Assembly (NCBI RefSeq): GCF_023101165.1 | Contig: NZ_CP078076.1 | Coordinates: forward strand, 3,100,001 to 3,164,000 | Reading direction: 5' to 3' | Length of the DNA stretch: 64,000 bases | From: Microbacterium sufflavum | GTDB lineage: Bacteria; Actinomycetota; Actinomycetes; Actinomycetales; Microbacteriaceae | Shown: in pieces, positions 35,589 through 44,878 of the stretch | How positions within the stretch are numbered: the stretch's first letter is position 1 | How the letters are laid out: each line of letters starts with the position of its first letter | The notes under the pieces: generated by a model | Database searches by the model: none | Seen by the model: the letters and a program-made list of their open reading frames with translations, nothing else | What the model was told of the DNA's origin: nothing | Translations under genes and position numbers: made by a program

Positions 35589-37094
35589 TCAGGGGCGCGC
35601 GGTACCGGCCGCGGCCAGGAGCTCGCGCGTGAACGGGTGTCGCGGCGCGGCGAACACCTCGGCCGTCGCACCCTGCTCGACGATGCGCCCGTCCTGCATG
35701 ACCAGCACCTCGTCGGCGACCGCGCCCACCACGTCGAGGTCGTGAGAGACCAGGACCATCGTCAGCCGTCGCTCCCGCTGCAGCCGCGCCAGCAGCCGCA
35801 GCACGCGCTCGCGCACCGAGGGGTCGAGCGCGGACACCGGCTCGTCGAGCACCAGCACCTCGGGGTCGGCGGCGAGCGCCCGGGCGATGGCCGCGCGCTG
35901 CCGCTGTCCGCCGGAGAGGGCGAGCGGGCGCCGGGCAGCCAGCTCCGGGCCGAGGCCCACCTCGGCGAGCAGCCCCGCGACCCGTGCACGGCGCTCGGAC
36001 CGGGGCACCCCGCCGGCCTCCAGGGCCTCGCGCAGCGACCGCCCGATCGTCCACCGCGGGTCGAACGCGCCGAGCGGGTTCTGGTGCACGAGCTGCACCC
36101 GCGGCGATCCCTGCCAGGCGAGCGACCCGGTGTCCGCCTTCTCGACGCCGACCAGGAGCCGCGCGAGCGTGGTCTTGCCCGACCCGGACTCTCCCACGAT
36201 CCCGAGCGTGCGCCCCTCCGGCACCGTGAACGACGCGCCGACCACGGCGGCCGTGGCGCCGAACGACTTCGCCACGCCCTCGGCCACGAGGATCGGGGCC
36301 GCCTCGCCGGCGGGTGCGTCGCGCGGCTCGTGCAGGGTCGCGGCGATGAGCTCCCGGGTGTACTCGTGCTGCGGACGCTCCAGCACCTCCGCGACCGGAC
36401 CCGACTCCACCACGACGCCGTCCTTCATCACCAGCACCCGGTCGGCCAGCCGGCGCACGGCCGCGACGTCGTGGCTGATGAACAGCACCGCTGTCCCGCT
36501 GTCGGCGATCTCCCGCAGCAGGTCGAGGATGCGCGCCTGCACCGTCGCGTCCAGCGCCGTCGTCGGCTCGTCCGCGACCAGCACCGCCGGGGACGCCGCG
36601 AGCGCCGAGGCGATCAGGGCGCGCTGGCGGAGTCCCCCGGAGAGCTCGTGCGGGTACTGGCGGGCGCGGCGCTCCGGCTCGGGCAGCCACACGCGCCGCA
36701 GCAGCTCCTGCACCCGCTGCGACACGGCGCCCCGGCCGCGCGCGAGGCGGTGCAGGCGCAGGGGCTCGGCGACCTCCGCCCCGATGCGGCGCAGGGGGTC
36801 GAGCGAGACCAGCGCGTCCTGCGACACCAGGCCGATCCGCGCGCCGCGGAGGCGCCGCCAGGCGCGCTCGCCGAGGGCGGCGGCATCCGTCCCGTCGATC
36901 ACGAGCCCCTCCGCGGTCACGGTCGCCGCACGCGGCGTGAGCCCGAGCAGAGCGCGGGCGGTGAGGGTCTTGCCCGCACCGGACTCCCCCACGATCGCGA
37001 CGCACTCGCCGCGCTCGACCGACAGGGAGACGCCGTCCACGACCGCCGTGCCGTCGAACGCGATCCGCAGACCCCGCAGCTCGAGCGCCCTCAT
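35589..37094 (-). CDS. Fused DppD-DppF type peptide ABC transporter ATPase
   Basis: A 501-residue protein with two ABC domains. Domain 1 has Walker A GESGAGKT (near 36-43), signature LSGGLRQRA, Walker B VLVADEPTTALD and ISHD. Domain 2 has GESGSGKTT, LSGGQRQRA, VLVLDEPVSALD and VSHD. The second domain lacks the long Opp-type C-terminal extension. Last gene of the minus-strand half of the D-peptide island, overlapping the permease stop by four bases (ATGA at 37094), which fixes the start. It energises the transporter formed by the three upstream genes. Confidence 0.92.
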   Translation of the reverse strand: MRALELRGLRIAFDGTAVVDGVSLSVERGECVAIVGESGAGKTLTARALLGLTPRAATVTAEGLVIDGTDAAALGERAWRRLRGARIGLVSQDALVSLDPLRRIGAEVAEPLRLHRLARGRGAVSQRVQELLRRVWLPEPERRARQYPHELSGGLRQRALIASALAASPAVLVADEPTTALDATVQARILDLLREIADSGTAVLFISHDVAAVRRLADRVLVMKDGVVVESGPVAEVLERPQHEYTRELIAATLHEPRDAPAGEAAPILVAEGVAKSFGATAAVVGASFTVPEGRTLGIVGESGSGKTTLARLLVGVEKADTGSLAWQGSPRVQLVHQNPLGAFDPRWTIGRSLREALEAGGVPRSERRARVAGLLAEVGLGPELAARRPLALSGGQRQRAAIARALAADPEVLVLDEPVSALDPSVRERVLRLLARLQRERRLTMVLVSHDLDVVGAVADEVLVMQDGRIVEQGATAEVFAAPRHPFTRELLAAAGTARP

Positions 37095-37903
37095 GCCGTC
37101 CTCCCGTCCGCCCTGGCCCGCAGGATCCGTCCGACGACCGTCGCGCACACGACCGAGAGCGTGATCGCGATGCCGGGGAAGACCGAGATCCACCACGCCT
37201 GTCCGAGCACGTTCCGGCCTCCGGCGAGCATCAGCCCCCACTCCGCGGTCGGCTCGGACGGCCCGAGGCCGAGGAAGCTGAGCCCGGCGGCGGCGAGGAT
37301 GCTGGATCCGATGCCGATCGTCGCGAGCACGCTGAGCGAGCCCAGCACCCCGGGGGCGACGTGACGGGTGAAGGCCCGCAGCGGCGGCACCCCGAGGATG
37401 CGCGCGGCCTCCACGTGCTCGGCCACGCGCAGCGTCCTGGTCTGCACCCGGGCCAGGCGCACGTACACCGGCACCGCGGCCAGGGTCACCGCGATCGCGA
37501 TGTTCACCGGTCCCGGGCCCAGCACCGCGACCACCACGAGCGCCACCAGGAACTCGGGGAACGCCATCAGCACGTCGTTGACCCGCATCACGGTGAGGTC
37601 CACGCCCCGCGGCGCCATCCCCGCCACCGCGCCGACCAGCAGCCCGACGACGACCGCGATCCCGGTCGCGAGGAGCCCGATGCCCAGCGACCGCCCGGCC
37701 CCGTGCACCACGCGCGCGTACACGTCGCGTCCGCTCTGGTCGGTGCCGAACAGGTGCTCGGGGCTGGGCGGCAGCAGGGCCGAACGCACGTCGGTCTGCA
37801 GCGGGTCCTGCGGAGCGAGGAGGTCGGGCCACACCGCCGCGACCGCGATCACCGCGAGCACCGCGACCGCCGACCACAGGGCCGCCCGCTGACCGCGGCT
37901 CAT
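37091..37903 (-). CDS. Peptide ABC transporter permease, DppC/OppC type
   Basis: A 270-residue permease. A short N-terminus leads into TM1 (about 9-28); the diagnostic HLFGTDQSGRDVYARVVHG follows near 50-68; then five TM segments. The EAA-like loop is around HVEAARILGVPPLRAF. ATG 37903 overlaps the DppB-type stop by four bases. It lacks the longer cytoplasmic N-terminus of the homologue at 11.7 kb. A much longer open frame upstream is not homologous and is ignored. Confidence 0.9.
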   Translation of the reverse strand: MSRGQRAALWSAVAVLAVIAVAAVWPDLLAPQDPLQTDVRSALLPPSPEHLFGTDQSGRDVYARVVHGAGRSLGIGLLATGIAVVVGLLVGAVAGMAPRGVDLTVMRVNDVLMAFPEFLVALVVVAVLGPGPVNIAIAVTLAAVPVYVRLARVQTRTLRVAEHVEAARILGVPPLRAFTRHVAPGVLGSLSVLATIGIGSSILAAAGLSFLGLGPSEPTAEWGLMLAGGRNVLGQAWWISVFPGIAITLSVVCATVVGRILRARADGRTA

Positions 37904-38844
37904 CGGGCGCCTCCGGCCGCTGCGGCCCGCACCCGGGGGTCGATCAGCGGATGCACGAGCTCGACCACGAGGTTCACCGCCACGAACACGACGGCGCTCA
38001 GCAGGATGATGCCGGTGATGACGGGGAGGTCGCGGTCGCTGATCGCCGCGAGGGTCACGCGCCCCAGCCCCGGCCGCGCGAACACCGTCTCCACCAGCAC
38101 CGCGCCGCCCAGCACCGAGCCCGTGAGGTAGGCGGCCAGCGTGACGCCCGAGGCCGCGCCGTGACGGAGTCCGTGCCGCAGCGTGAACCACGACGGGCTC
38201 GCCCCCCGCGCGCGGACCGTCTCGGCGAACGGCATCCGCTCGGCCTGCACGAGCGCGTCGCGCAGCACCTGGCTCAACAGGGCCGCCACCGGCAGCGCGA
38301 GCGTGACCGCGGGGAGCACGAGGGTCGCAGGGTTGCGGGCGCCCGACACCGGGAACCACCCCAGACCGAACGCGAAGACGCTCAGCAGCACGAGCCCGAT
38401 CCAGAACACCGGCGAGGACAGCACGACCAGCTCGACCGCCGCGGCCACCGCGCGCGCCGTCCGTCCGCGCACCAGCACGGTCACGGCGAGCGCGAGCACC
38501 ACGGCGATCGCCAGGGCCAGCGCGGACAGCTGCAGGGTCGCCCCGAGCTGACGGCCGATCACCTCGGTCACCGGCAGCCGCAGCTGATACGACTCGCCCA
38601 GGTCGCCCCGGGCGAGCTGCCCGATGAACGACGCGTACTGCTCCAGGACGGGCCGGTCGAGCCCGAGCTCGGCGCGGATACCGTCCTTCACCTCATCACT
38701 CACCTGCGCCTGCGGGCCGAGCATCACCGATACCGGGTCGCCGGGGATGAGCCGGAAGGCGAGGAACGCGAGGGTGGCGGCGCCCCACAGCACCACCACC
38801 ACGGTCGCGAGGAGGCCGGCGATCCGCGGCAGGGCAGCCTTCAC
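37900..38844 (-). CDS. Peptide ABC transporter permease, DppB/OppB type
   Basis: A 314-residue permease with LAFRLIPGDPVSVMLGP near 27-43, six TM helices, the LVETVFARPGLGR segment, and the closing HPLIDPRVRA. Forty bases separate its GTG start at 38844 from the binding-protein stop. The predicted extracytoplasmic loop (about 50-95) is of normal length. It forms the channel with the downstream DppC protein. Confidence 0.9.
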   Translation of the reverse strand: MKAALPRIAGLLATVVVVLWGAATLAFLAFRLIPGDPVSVMLGPQAQVSDEVKDGIRAELGLDRPVLEQYASFIGQLARGDLGESYQLRLPVTEVIGRQLGATLQLSALALAIAVVLALAVTVLVRGRTARAVAAAVELVVLSSPVFWIGLVLLSVFAFGLGWFPVSGARNPATLVLPAVTLALPVAALLSQVLRDALVQAERMPFAETVRARGASPSWFTLRHGLRHGAASGVTLAAYLTGSVLGGAVLVETVFARPGLGRVTLAAISDRDLPVITGIILLSAVVFVAVNLVVELVHPLIDPRVRAAAAGGAR

Positions 38845-38884
38845 CGTTGCGTCCTGCTTCCCTCGTCCCGGCGGCTGAGCGGAC

Positions 38885-40504
38885 TCAGCCGAGGGTCACA
38901 TCGTAGAACAGCGGCCGGCCGTACAGGTCGTACTGCAGGCCGTTCACGCGCTCGCCGACCGCCGTGATCGCGGACGGGCTGTAGAGCGGCACGATCGCGG
39001 TGTACGTGGCGTTCCACTCCTGCAGCTGCGCGTACAGGGCGTTGCGGGTGTCCTGGTCGCTCGAGGAGACCGCCTGCTCCAGCAGCGCGTCGATCTGGGG
39101 GTCGGTGACCTGCGAGGCGTTCTGGAAGCCCTCGCTGTGCAGGTGGTTGCGCAGGAAGTCGGCGTCCACACCCGAGAAGCCCCAGTCCGTGAGGTCGAAC
39201 GTCTTCGGCTCGTACTGCGCGTTGTAGGCGCCCGGCTCCAGCACCTCGCGCTGCACCTCGAAGCCGATCGCCTTGAGGTCGGACTGGATGGCGTTCGCGA
39301 GCGCGGCCTGGTCGTCGGGCACCGGGGTCCACGCGATCCAGCGCACCGAGAGGCGCGCGCCGTCCTTCATGCGGATGCCGTCGGCGTCGCGCTCGGTCCA
39401 CCCGGCCTCGTCGAGGAGCGCGTTCGCGGCGTCCTGGTCGTACGGCCAGGTGCCCTCCAGCGCCGCGTCGTACCCGGGCGTCGTCGAGCCGAGGATGCTC
39501 CACGCCCGCGGGAACTGGCCGAAGTAGATCTCCTCCACGGCGGCGTCGATGTCGATGCCCCGCGCGAACGCCTGGCGCACCTTCTCGTCGGCGAACACGC
39601 CGTACTTCTCGTTCAGGTACAGCGAGTAGGGCAGGCCGGGGTACTCGACCGAGTCGACCGTGACGCCGTCGCCGAGCTCCTCGACCAGGTTCGGCGGGAT
39701 GTCGCTGGCGAGGTCGGCCTCGCTGCTGCGCACGACGCCGCTGCGCACGGCGGCCTCGGGCTGGATCTCCACGCGCAGCGTCTGGAACGACGGCGCCTTC
39801 TCCCCGTGCGGCCCCCAGGCGTAGTCGTCGTTGCGCGTGTACACGAGCTCCTGATCGGGCGTGTACTCGGTGAGCTCGAAGGGACCGGTGCCCACGGTGA
39901 CGCCCGGGCCCCCGGCCTTCAGCTTCGCCGCGGACTCCTTCAGCACCGCGGGCGAGTAGAAGCCCAGCTGCGGCGTGCTGGCGGCCTGCAGGAACGGGGC
40001 GTACGGCTGCGTGAACGTGACCTTCACGGTGTGCTCGTCGACGACCTCCGTGCCCTCGTAGAAGTCGGCGCCCATCATGCTGGCCGCCTGCGCGGACTTG
40101 GTCTTCGGGTCGACGATGCGGTCGAAGTTCGCCTTCACGGCCTCGGCGTCGAACGGCTCGCCGTCGGTGAAGGTCACGTCGTCGCGAAGCGTGAAGGTGT
40201 ACTCGGTGCTGTCGTCCGACACCTCCCACTCCGTCGCCAGCCACGGGCTGAAGCTGCCGTCCTCCTCCTGGAACACGAGCGAGTCGAGCACGGCGCGCTG
40301 CACCATGCCGGAGACGTCGAGCTGGCTGACCTGCGGATCCATGTGCCCCGCGGAGAGGTTCGCGCCCTCGATCGACCAGACGAGCTCATCGCCCACCTCG
40401 CCGTCGGCATCGGTGGAGGGACCGGCGCACGCGGCGAGCACCAGGGCGGTGACGGCGGCGAGCGCGGCGGCGGGCAGGAGACGACGCACGGGGGTGGCGG
40501 GCAT
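38885..40504 (-). CDS. Peptide ABC transporter substrate-binding lipoprotein
   Basis: A 539-residue SBP_bac_5 protein. The signal peptide (RRLLPAAALAAVTALVLAAC) ends in a lipobox LAAC with Cys near residue 26, so it should be lipid-anchored. Family segments include DDVTFTDGEPFDAEAVKANFDR, LPYSLYLNEKYG and the closing GLQYDLYGRPLFYDV. ATG 40504 has GAGGA five bases upstream and is preferred to a start 12 codons earlier. The gene lies 94 bases after a beta-lactamase-fold gene on the same strand; a palindrome in that gap may give independent control. Confidence 0.92.
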   Translation of the reverse strand: MPATPVRRLLPAAALAAVTALVLAACAGPSTDADGEVGDELVWSIEGANLSAGHMDPQVSQLDVSGMVQRAVLDSLVFQEEDGSFSPWLATEWEVSDDSTEYTFTLRDDVTFTDGEPFDAEAVKANFDRIVDPKTKSAQAASMMGADFYEGTEVVDEHTVKVTFTQPYAPFLQAASTPQLGFYSPAVLKESAAKLKAGGPGVTVGTGPFELTEYTPDQELVYTRNDDYAWGPHGEKAPSFQTLRVEIQPEAAVRSGVVRSSEADLASDIPPNLVEELGDGVTVDSVEYPGLPYSLYLNEKYGVFADEKVRQAFARGIDIDAAVEEIYFGQFPRAWSILGSTTPGYDAALEGTWPYDQDAANALLDEAGWTERDADGIRMKDGARLSVRWIAWTPVPDDQAALANAIQSDLKAIGFEVQREVLEPGAYNAQYEPKTFDLTDWGFSGVDADFLRNHLHSEGFQNASQVTDPQIDALLEQAVSSSDQDTRNALYAQLQEWNATYTAIVPLYSPSAITAVGERVNGLQYDLYGRPLFYDVTLG

Positions 40505-40528
40505 GACGGTCCTCAGAACGATCGGGTG

Positions 40529-40542
40529 GGATGGATCCATCC
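40529..40542. promoter_or_regulatory. Perfect 14-bp palindrome before the binding-protein gene
   Basis: GGATGGATCCATCC is its own reverse complement. On the minus strand it overlaps a TAGGAT hexamer (-10-like) that has TCGACC 18 bases upstream, about 35 bases before the binding-protein start. A promoter with an operator over its -10 region would explain the 94-base gap in an otherwise compact unit. Confidence 0.4.
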
Positions 40543-40598
40543 TAGAACCGATTTTTGGACGGGGTCGATCTGTAACCGCGGCCCTCGTGCGCCGGAGG

Positions 40599-42122
40599 TC
40601 AGAGTGCGGGGAGCACGAGGCGGTGGCGGTCGGCCGGGCCCGGCTGCTCCCCCTCCGACCGCGACTCCCCCGTCGGCACGACCACGACCGACAGTGACTG
40701 TATCCGCGGCTCGGGCAGCCCGATCATCCGCACCTCGACGCGCAGATCGGCCCGCACTCCCGCGATCCGCAAGCGCAGCTCGGCCTCGCTCCCGGCGGCG
40801 ACCACACGCTCCGCGAACGGCGCCTGCTCCGGCACGAGTCCGCCGACCTCCTCGAGCTGGGCGCCCAGCCGCGCATCCCGCACATCCGCGGGCACGTCGG
40901 CCAGCACGTGATCCGCGAGGACGGGATACGCGGAGGCGGACCGGCCCTCACGGATCGCCGCATCGATGGCCTGCGCCGCCGCCACGGTCTCCCGCCACGG
41001 TCGCACCACGGCCGACGGCGCCCCCGTGCCCGCGAGGAGCTCGTCCAGTGCGACGCCGGCCACGCGCCGCGCCGCGAAGTTATCCGAGTTGCCGAAGGCG
41101 ACCACGCCGAGCCCGGTCGCGGCGTGCCACCGCATGTGCGACGAGAACCCGGGCAGCCCGCCCGAGTGCTGCACGATCCGCCCGAACCGTCGATCCTCCT
41201 CGACGACCAGCCCGTAGCCGTAGCCGGCGGCGGCGAGCTCGTGTCCGGGGAACGCCCCTGGCGGCCCGGGGATGGGCGTGCGCGGCTGCTGCAGCTCCCT
41301 GCGTGACGCGGGTGAGAGCACCTCCGGCGCCACGGGCTCATCCGTGAACGCCGAGCCGAGGAACCACATCCACGTCGCGATGTCGTCCACCGTGCTGACC
41401 ATGCTGCCGATGCACCCGAGCGCCCCCGCCCCCACGAACGGCTCGGGGTGGAAGGTCTCCCCGCCGTCGAACGTGCGGAAACCGTGCGCCCGCTCGTCGT
41501 CGGGGAACGCGTCGGGGGTGTGCGCGGTGCGGTGCAACCCGAGCGGCTCCAGGAGCACCTCGCGCACCACGTCCTCCACCGCTCTCCCGGTCACGGCCTC
41601 GACCGCCCGCCCGAGCAGCGACTGCCCGAGGTTGGAGTACTGATACACGGTGCCGGGGACCGCGGCGAGCGGCAGCCCCGACGCGAACAGCGCCGCGAGC
41701 TCCTCCCGGCCGGCGCCGAGGTGACGGTCGACCCAGGCGTTGTCCTCTCCCAGCCCCGAGCGGTTCGACAGCAGCTGCTCCCCCGTCACCGTGCACTCCC
41801 GGCCGTCGTGGAGCAGTCGCACGCCCGGTACCGACGTGGTGATCGGCGCGTGCAGGTCGAGCAGTCCGCGGTCGCGCAGCACCAGGACCGTCGCGGCGAG
41901 GAAGCTCTTCGACATCGAGGCGATGCGGAACACGGTGTCGCGTGTGGTCGGGCGCCCGTCGCCGTGCGGGTGTCCGTGCACCGCGACCGCCCGCACCGTG
42001 CCCCGGTCGCACACCGCCGCGACGGCCGCGGGGGCCCCGCGCCGCGCGTCGTCGTCCAGCCCGAGCCGGAGGACGCCCTCGTCCGTCGCCTCCGACGGCC
42101 CGCGGGGCCCGGGGGACGTCAT
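40599..42122 (-). CDS. Beta-lactamase-fold serine hydrolase (class C / S12 type)
   Basis: A 507-residue protein of the beta-lactamase/DD-peptidase superfamily. S69-x-x-K72 (ASMSKSF) carries the nucleophile, YSN appears in YQYSNLGQS near 180, and HSGG near 330 replaces the third KTG-type element. A C-terminal domain of about 130 residues follows the catalytic part. There is no signal peptide, so it acts in the cytoplasm. Relatives include D-aminopeptidases, DD-carboxypeptidases and esterases. In this operon of D-tolerant peptidases a D-amino-peptidase or amidase is plausible. The ATG overlaps nothing upstream-frame; the next gene's stop overlaps it by four bases. Confidence 0.85.
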   Translation of the reverse strand: MTSPGPRGPSEATDEGVLRLGLDDDARRGAPAAVAAVCDRGTVRAVAVHGHPHGDGRPTTRDTVFRIASMSKSFLAATVLVLRDRGLLDLHAPITTSVPGVRLLHDGRECTVTGEQLLSNRSGLGEDNAWVDRHLGAGREELAALFASGLPLAAVPGTVYQYSNLGQSLLGRAVEAVTGRAVEDVVREVLLEPLGLHRTAHTPDAFPDDERAHGFRTFDGGETFHPEPFVGAGALGCIGSMVSTVDDIATWMWFLGSAFTDEPVAPEVLSPASRRELQQPRTPIPGPPGAFPGHELAAAGYGYGLVVEEDRRFGRIVQHSGGLPGFSSHMRWHAATGLGVVAFGNSDNFAARRVAGVALDELLAGTGAPSAVVRPWRETVAAAQAIDAAIREGRSASAYPVLADHVLADVPADVRDARLGAQLEEVGGLVPEQAPFAERVVAAGSEAELRLRIAGVRADLRVEVRMIGLPEPRIQSLSVVVVPTGESRSEGEQPGPADRHRLVLPAL

Positions 42123-42832
42123 GCCGAGACCCCGGCGAGCACCTCGTCGGCGAAGGCCTCGATGAGCGCGCGGCTCGCGGCGGTGTTGTGGTCGTGCACG
42201 CGTTCGGCCTCCGCGATCAGGGCCGGCAGCGACCGTCCCTCGCCACGCAGCGCCGCGTCGTCCCAGCGCTCCAGGTCGGCGGCGGACGCCTCGGGGTGGA
42301 ACTGCACGCCGCGCACGTGCGCTCCCAGCCGGAAGGCCTGGTTCTCCACCGCCGCGCTGGAGGCCATCAGCACGGCCGCGGGCGGGAGAGCCGTGATCAT
42401 GTCCTGATGGTTCTCGATCATGGGGGCCTCGTCACCGAGGGCGGCGAACACCGCGTCCTCGCGCCCCGCGTCCGTGGGCTGGATGGGCGTGGCCCCGCGT
42501 TCGACCGGCCCGGTCTTGGCCCGCACCTCGCCCCCCGCCACATGCGCGAGCAGCTGACCGCCGAGGCAGATGCCGAGTGTCGGAAAGTCGCGGGCGATCG
42601 CCTCGGCGGCGAGCGCGCGCTCGGCCGCCAGCCACGGCGCGCGGTCGTCGTCGTCGGGCATGAGTCCCCCGCCGAGGAGCACGAGCCCCGCGTAGCCGTC
42701 GAGCGAGGTCGGCAGCGGCTCCTGCGCTCCCACGACCGGGTGGACGTCGAGGCCGCGCTCCGTGAGCCACGCACCCAGACGTCGCGGGCCCGAGCTGGCG
42801 GAGTTCACGACCACGAGCACACGGGCGTTCAT
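42119..42832 (-). CDS. Class I glutamine amidotransferase-like protein
   Basis: A 237-residue stand-alone class I amidotransferase domain. The catalytic Cys is C89 in LGICLGGQ, and the His-x-Glu pair lies in VQFHPEAS near 181-183. Members hydrolyse glutamine for a synthase partner or act alone on gamma-glutamyl compounds. No synthase is coupled here; neighbours are peptidases, so hydrolysis of a gamma-glutamyl bond, perhaps gamma-D-Glu from stem peptides, is a possibility but only inference. ATG 42832 overlaps the M19 stop by four bases, fixing the start. Confidence 0.85.
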   Translation of the reverse strand: MNARVLVVVNSASSGPRRLGAWLTERGLDVHPVVGAQEPLPTSLDGYAGLVLLGGGLMPDDDDRAPWLAAERALAAEAIARDFPTLGICLGGQLLAHVAGGEVRAKTGPVERGATPIQPTDAGREDAVFAALGDEAPMIENHQDMITALPPAAVLMASSAAVENQAFRLGAHVRGVQFHPEASAADLERWDDAALRGEGRSLPALIAEAERVHDHNTAASRALIEAFADEVLAGVSA

Positions 42833-43941
42833 TCCGCCCCCTCTCGCGCGGTGGTGTCGACCGCGGGCACCAGCGCCGCGGGGGCCGGAGACCCCGCGCG
42901 GCCGGCGAGGAACGCCTCGTGGTCGGGGTCGGAGGCGGCGAGCACGCGCAGCACGTTCTCGTGGGCGGCCGCGGCCAGGTCCTCCTCCGACCAGCCGCGT
43001 CGCCGGAGCTCGGCGAACAGAGCCGGGTAGCACGAGACGTCGCCGAGACCGTCGGGCATCGCGTCGGAACCGTCGTAGTCGGCGCCGATACCGACCGCGT
43101 GCGCACCCGCGACGCGCCGGACGTGGTCGAGGTGATCGGCCGCGTCGCTCACCCCGACCGCCGGGGCCTCGCCCGCACCGCCCGCCTCCCACCAGTCGCG
43201 TCTGGCCTGCGACAGGAACGTCGGCACGAACGGCACCATCACCACGCCGCCCTGCGCACCGATGGCCGCGAGCACGTCGTCCGGCACGTTGCGCGGATGG
43301 TCGCACAGCGCGCGCGCTCCGGAGTGGCTCACGATCACGGGCCGCGTGGTGATCGCGAGCGCGTCGCGCATCGTGCTCGGCGCCACGTGGGACAGGTCGA
43401 CCAGCACGCCGATGCGGTTCAGCTCGCGCACGACCTCCCGCCCGAACTCCGTCAGTCCGCCGTGACGCGCATCGTCGGTCGCGGAATCCGCCCAGGCGAT
43501 CGTGCGCGACCACGTCAGAGTCAGGTAGCGCGCACCGAGCCGCGCGAACTGGCGCAGCACCGCGAGCGAGCCGCCGAGCTGGTCGCCGCCCTCGATGCCG
43601 ATCAGCGAGGCGATGCGCCCCTCGGCCATCGCCGCCCTGACGTCCGCCGCGGTCCGGGCGAAGGCGAGCCGATCGGGGTGGGCGTCCACCAGCCGGTGCA
43701 CGAAGTCGATCTGCTCCAGCGTCGCCACCACCTGCTCCGCACCCTCCAGCACCGGGTCGACCCACACCGACCAGAACTGGGCCGCCACGCCCCCGGCATC
43801 CAGCCGCGGAAGGTCGGTCTGAGTGGCCGCCACCGGCCCGGCCAGCTCGTCCACCCGGTACCCGAGCAGCGTCCTGCTCGCCCAGGCCAGGTCGTTGTGC
43901 CCGTCGAACACCCCGTCCAGGGTGCGTCCGTCGCCGGTCAT
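42829..43941 (-). CDS. Membrane dipeptidase family (M19) hydrolase, canonical
   Basis: A 370-residue M19 dipeptidase with an intact site: H15 and D17 in FDGHND, Glu in IEGGDQ, His in VDLSHV, His in VSHSGAR, and the GADYDGS segment. M19 enzymes hydrolyse L-X-D-Y dipeptides as well as L-L dipeptides, which suits a D-peptide pathway. No signal peptide or GPI-type signal is present, so it is cytoplasmic. ATG 43941 is chosen over one six codons upstream because GGGAGG lies six bases before it. One base separates it from the upstream stop. This is the second M19 gene; the other at 15.2 kb has a variant site. Confidence 0.93.
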   Translation of the reverse strand: MTGDGRTLDGVFDGHNDLAWASRTLLGYRVDELAGPVAATQTDLPRLDAGGVAAQFWSVWVDPVLEGAEQVVATLEQIDFVHRLVDAHPDRLAFARTAADVRAAMAEGRIASLIGIEGGDQLGGSLAVLRQFARLGARYLTLTWSRTIAWADSATDDARHGGLTEFGREVVRELNRIGVLVDLSHVAPSTMRDALAITTRPVIVSHSGARALCDHPRNVPDDVLAAIGAQGGVVMVPFVPTFLSQARRDWWEAGGAGEAPAVGVSDAADHLDHVRRVAGAHAVGIGADYDGSDAMPDGLGDVSCYPALFAELRRRGWSEEDLAAAAHENVLRVLAASDPDHEAFLAGRAGSPAPAALVPAVDTTAREGAE

Positions 43942-43942
43942 G

Positions 43943-44848
43943 TCAGTCCTCCCGTGCATCCAGCACCGCGTTCATCCGCGCGGTGAGCTCATGGTCGATC
44001 GCCAGGGCCGCGCCGTCAAGCGCGCGCACCGGCACCGCACCGCGCGTGCTGGAGCACAGCCACAGGGCATCCGCCCGCCGCAGATCCTCCCGCGTCACGG
44101 GCACGATCGCGGTGCGGCGGTCGGCGAGCCCCGCGAACACATCCCCCTGGGTGGTGCCCGGCAGCACGCCGAACTCCGGCGGCGGGGTGACAAGGGTGTC
44201 GTCGATGCGGGCGATCAGCGTCGACCGCGGCCCCTCCAGCACGAACCCGTCTGCGCTGACGAACACCACGTCGTCCGCACCGCGGCGTGCCGCCTCCCGC
44301 AGCGCCGCCTGGTTGACCGCGTAGGCGAGCGACTTCGCGCCCTGCAGCAGCCAGGGCGCCGTGTGCATCACGTCGTGCCGGTACCCGCGGTCGAGCACCA
44401 CCGCGGTGACCCCCGCGGCGCGCACGGCCGAGGGGTCGGCGCCCGCGAAGCTGAGCACCCAGCCGGTGGGTCCCGCGTGGTCGAGCTCGTCGCCGCGGGT
44501 CATGGCGAACTTGATCGAGGCGATCTCGCCGTCGCGCAGCACCCCGGGTCGCGACACCGCGGCGGCCGCCCTGCGCACGGCCGTGCGCCAGCGGTCGAGC
44601 GACGGCGCCGGCAGCTCGAGCAGCGCAGCCGACCGTTCCAGCCGGTGCAGGTGCGCCTCCAGCGCCTGGGGCACGCCGTGGCGCACGACCGCGGTCTCGA
44701 ACACGCCGTCCCCGCGGGTCACCCCCAGGTCGGTGGCGCGGATGATCGGGGTCGCGGGGTCCACCTCGACGACGGCGTCCGCGGGGTCGGTGTCCGGGGG
44801 GTCGGTGTCCGGGGACAGCTCCAGCCGGTACAGCAGCAGTGCGCGCAT
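43943..44848 (-). CDS. Class IV PLP-dependent enzyme (D-aminotransferase / ADC lyase fold)
   Basis: A 301-residue fold-type IV PLP enzyme. RGDGVFETAVV near 44-54, the PLP lysine in GAKSLAYAVNQ, and VLPGTTQGDVF near 225 are family hallmarks. Sequence alone does not separate aminodeoxychorismate lyase from D-amino-acid or branched-chain aminotransferases; RGDGVFET is common in ADC lyases. The neighbours (M19, NSAR-type racemase, peptide transport) favour a D-amino-acid aminotransferase. A PabB gene exists 43 kb away, which keeps PabC possible. The N-terminal region carries a duplicated PDTDP. GAGGAG lies seven bases before the ATG. Confidence 0.83.
   Translation of the reverse strand: MRALLLYRLELSPDTDPPDTDPADAVVEVDPATPIIRATDLGVTRGDGVFETAVVRHGVPQALEAHLHRLERSAALLELPAPSLDRWRTAVRRAAAAVSRPGVLRDGEIASIKFAMTRGDELDHAGPTGWVLSFAGADPSAVRAAGVTAVVLDRGYRHDVMHTAPWLLQGAKSLAYAVNQAALREAARRGADDVVFVSADGFVLEGPRSTLIARIDDTLVTPPPEFGVLPGTTQGDVFAGLADRRTAIVPVTREDLRRADALWLCSSTRGAVPVRALDGAALAIDHELTARMNAVLDARED
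44783..44812 (-). repeat. 15-bp perfect tandem duplication inside the class IV enzyme gene
   Basis: Two identical 15-base units in direct succession encode a repeated PDTDP pentapeptide near residues 14-22. The phase is preserved. It looks recent because the copies are identical, and it lies in a variable surface loop. Confidence 0.85.
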
Positions 44849-44878
44849 GGGTCCACTCCTCGCAGCGGTCCGGGGCCG

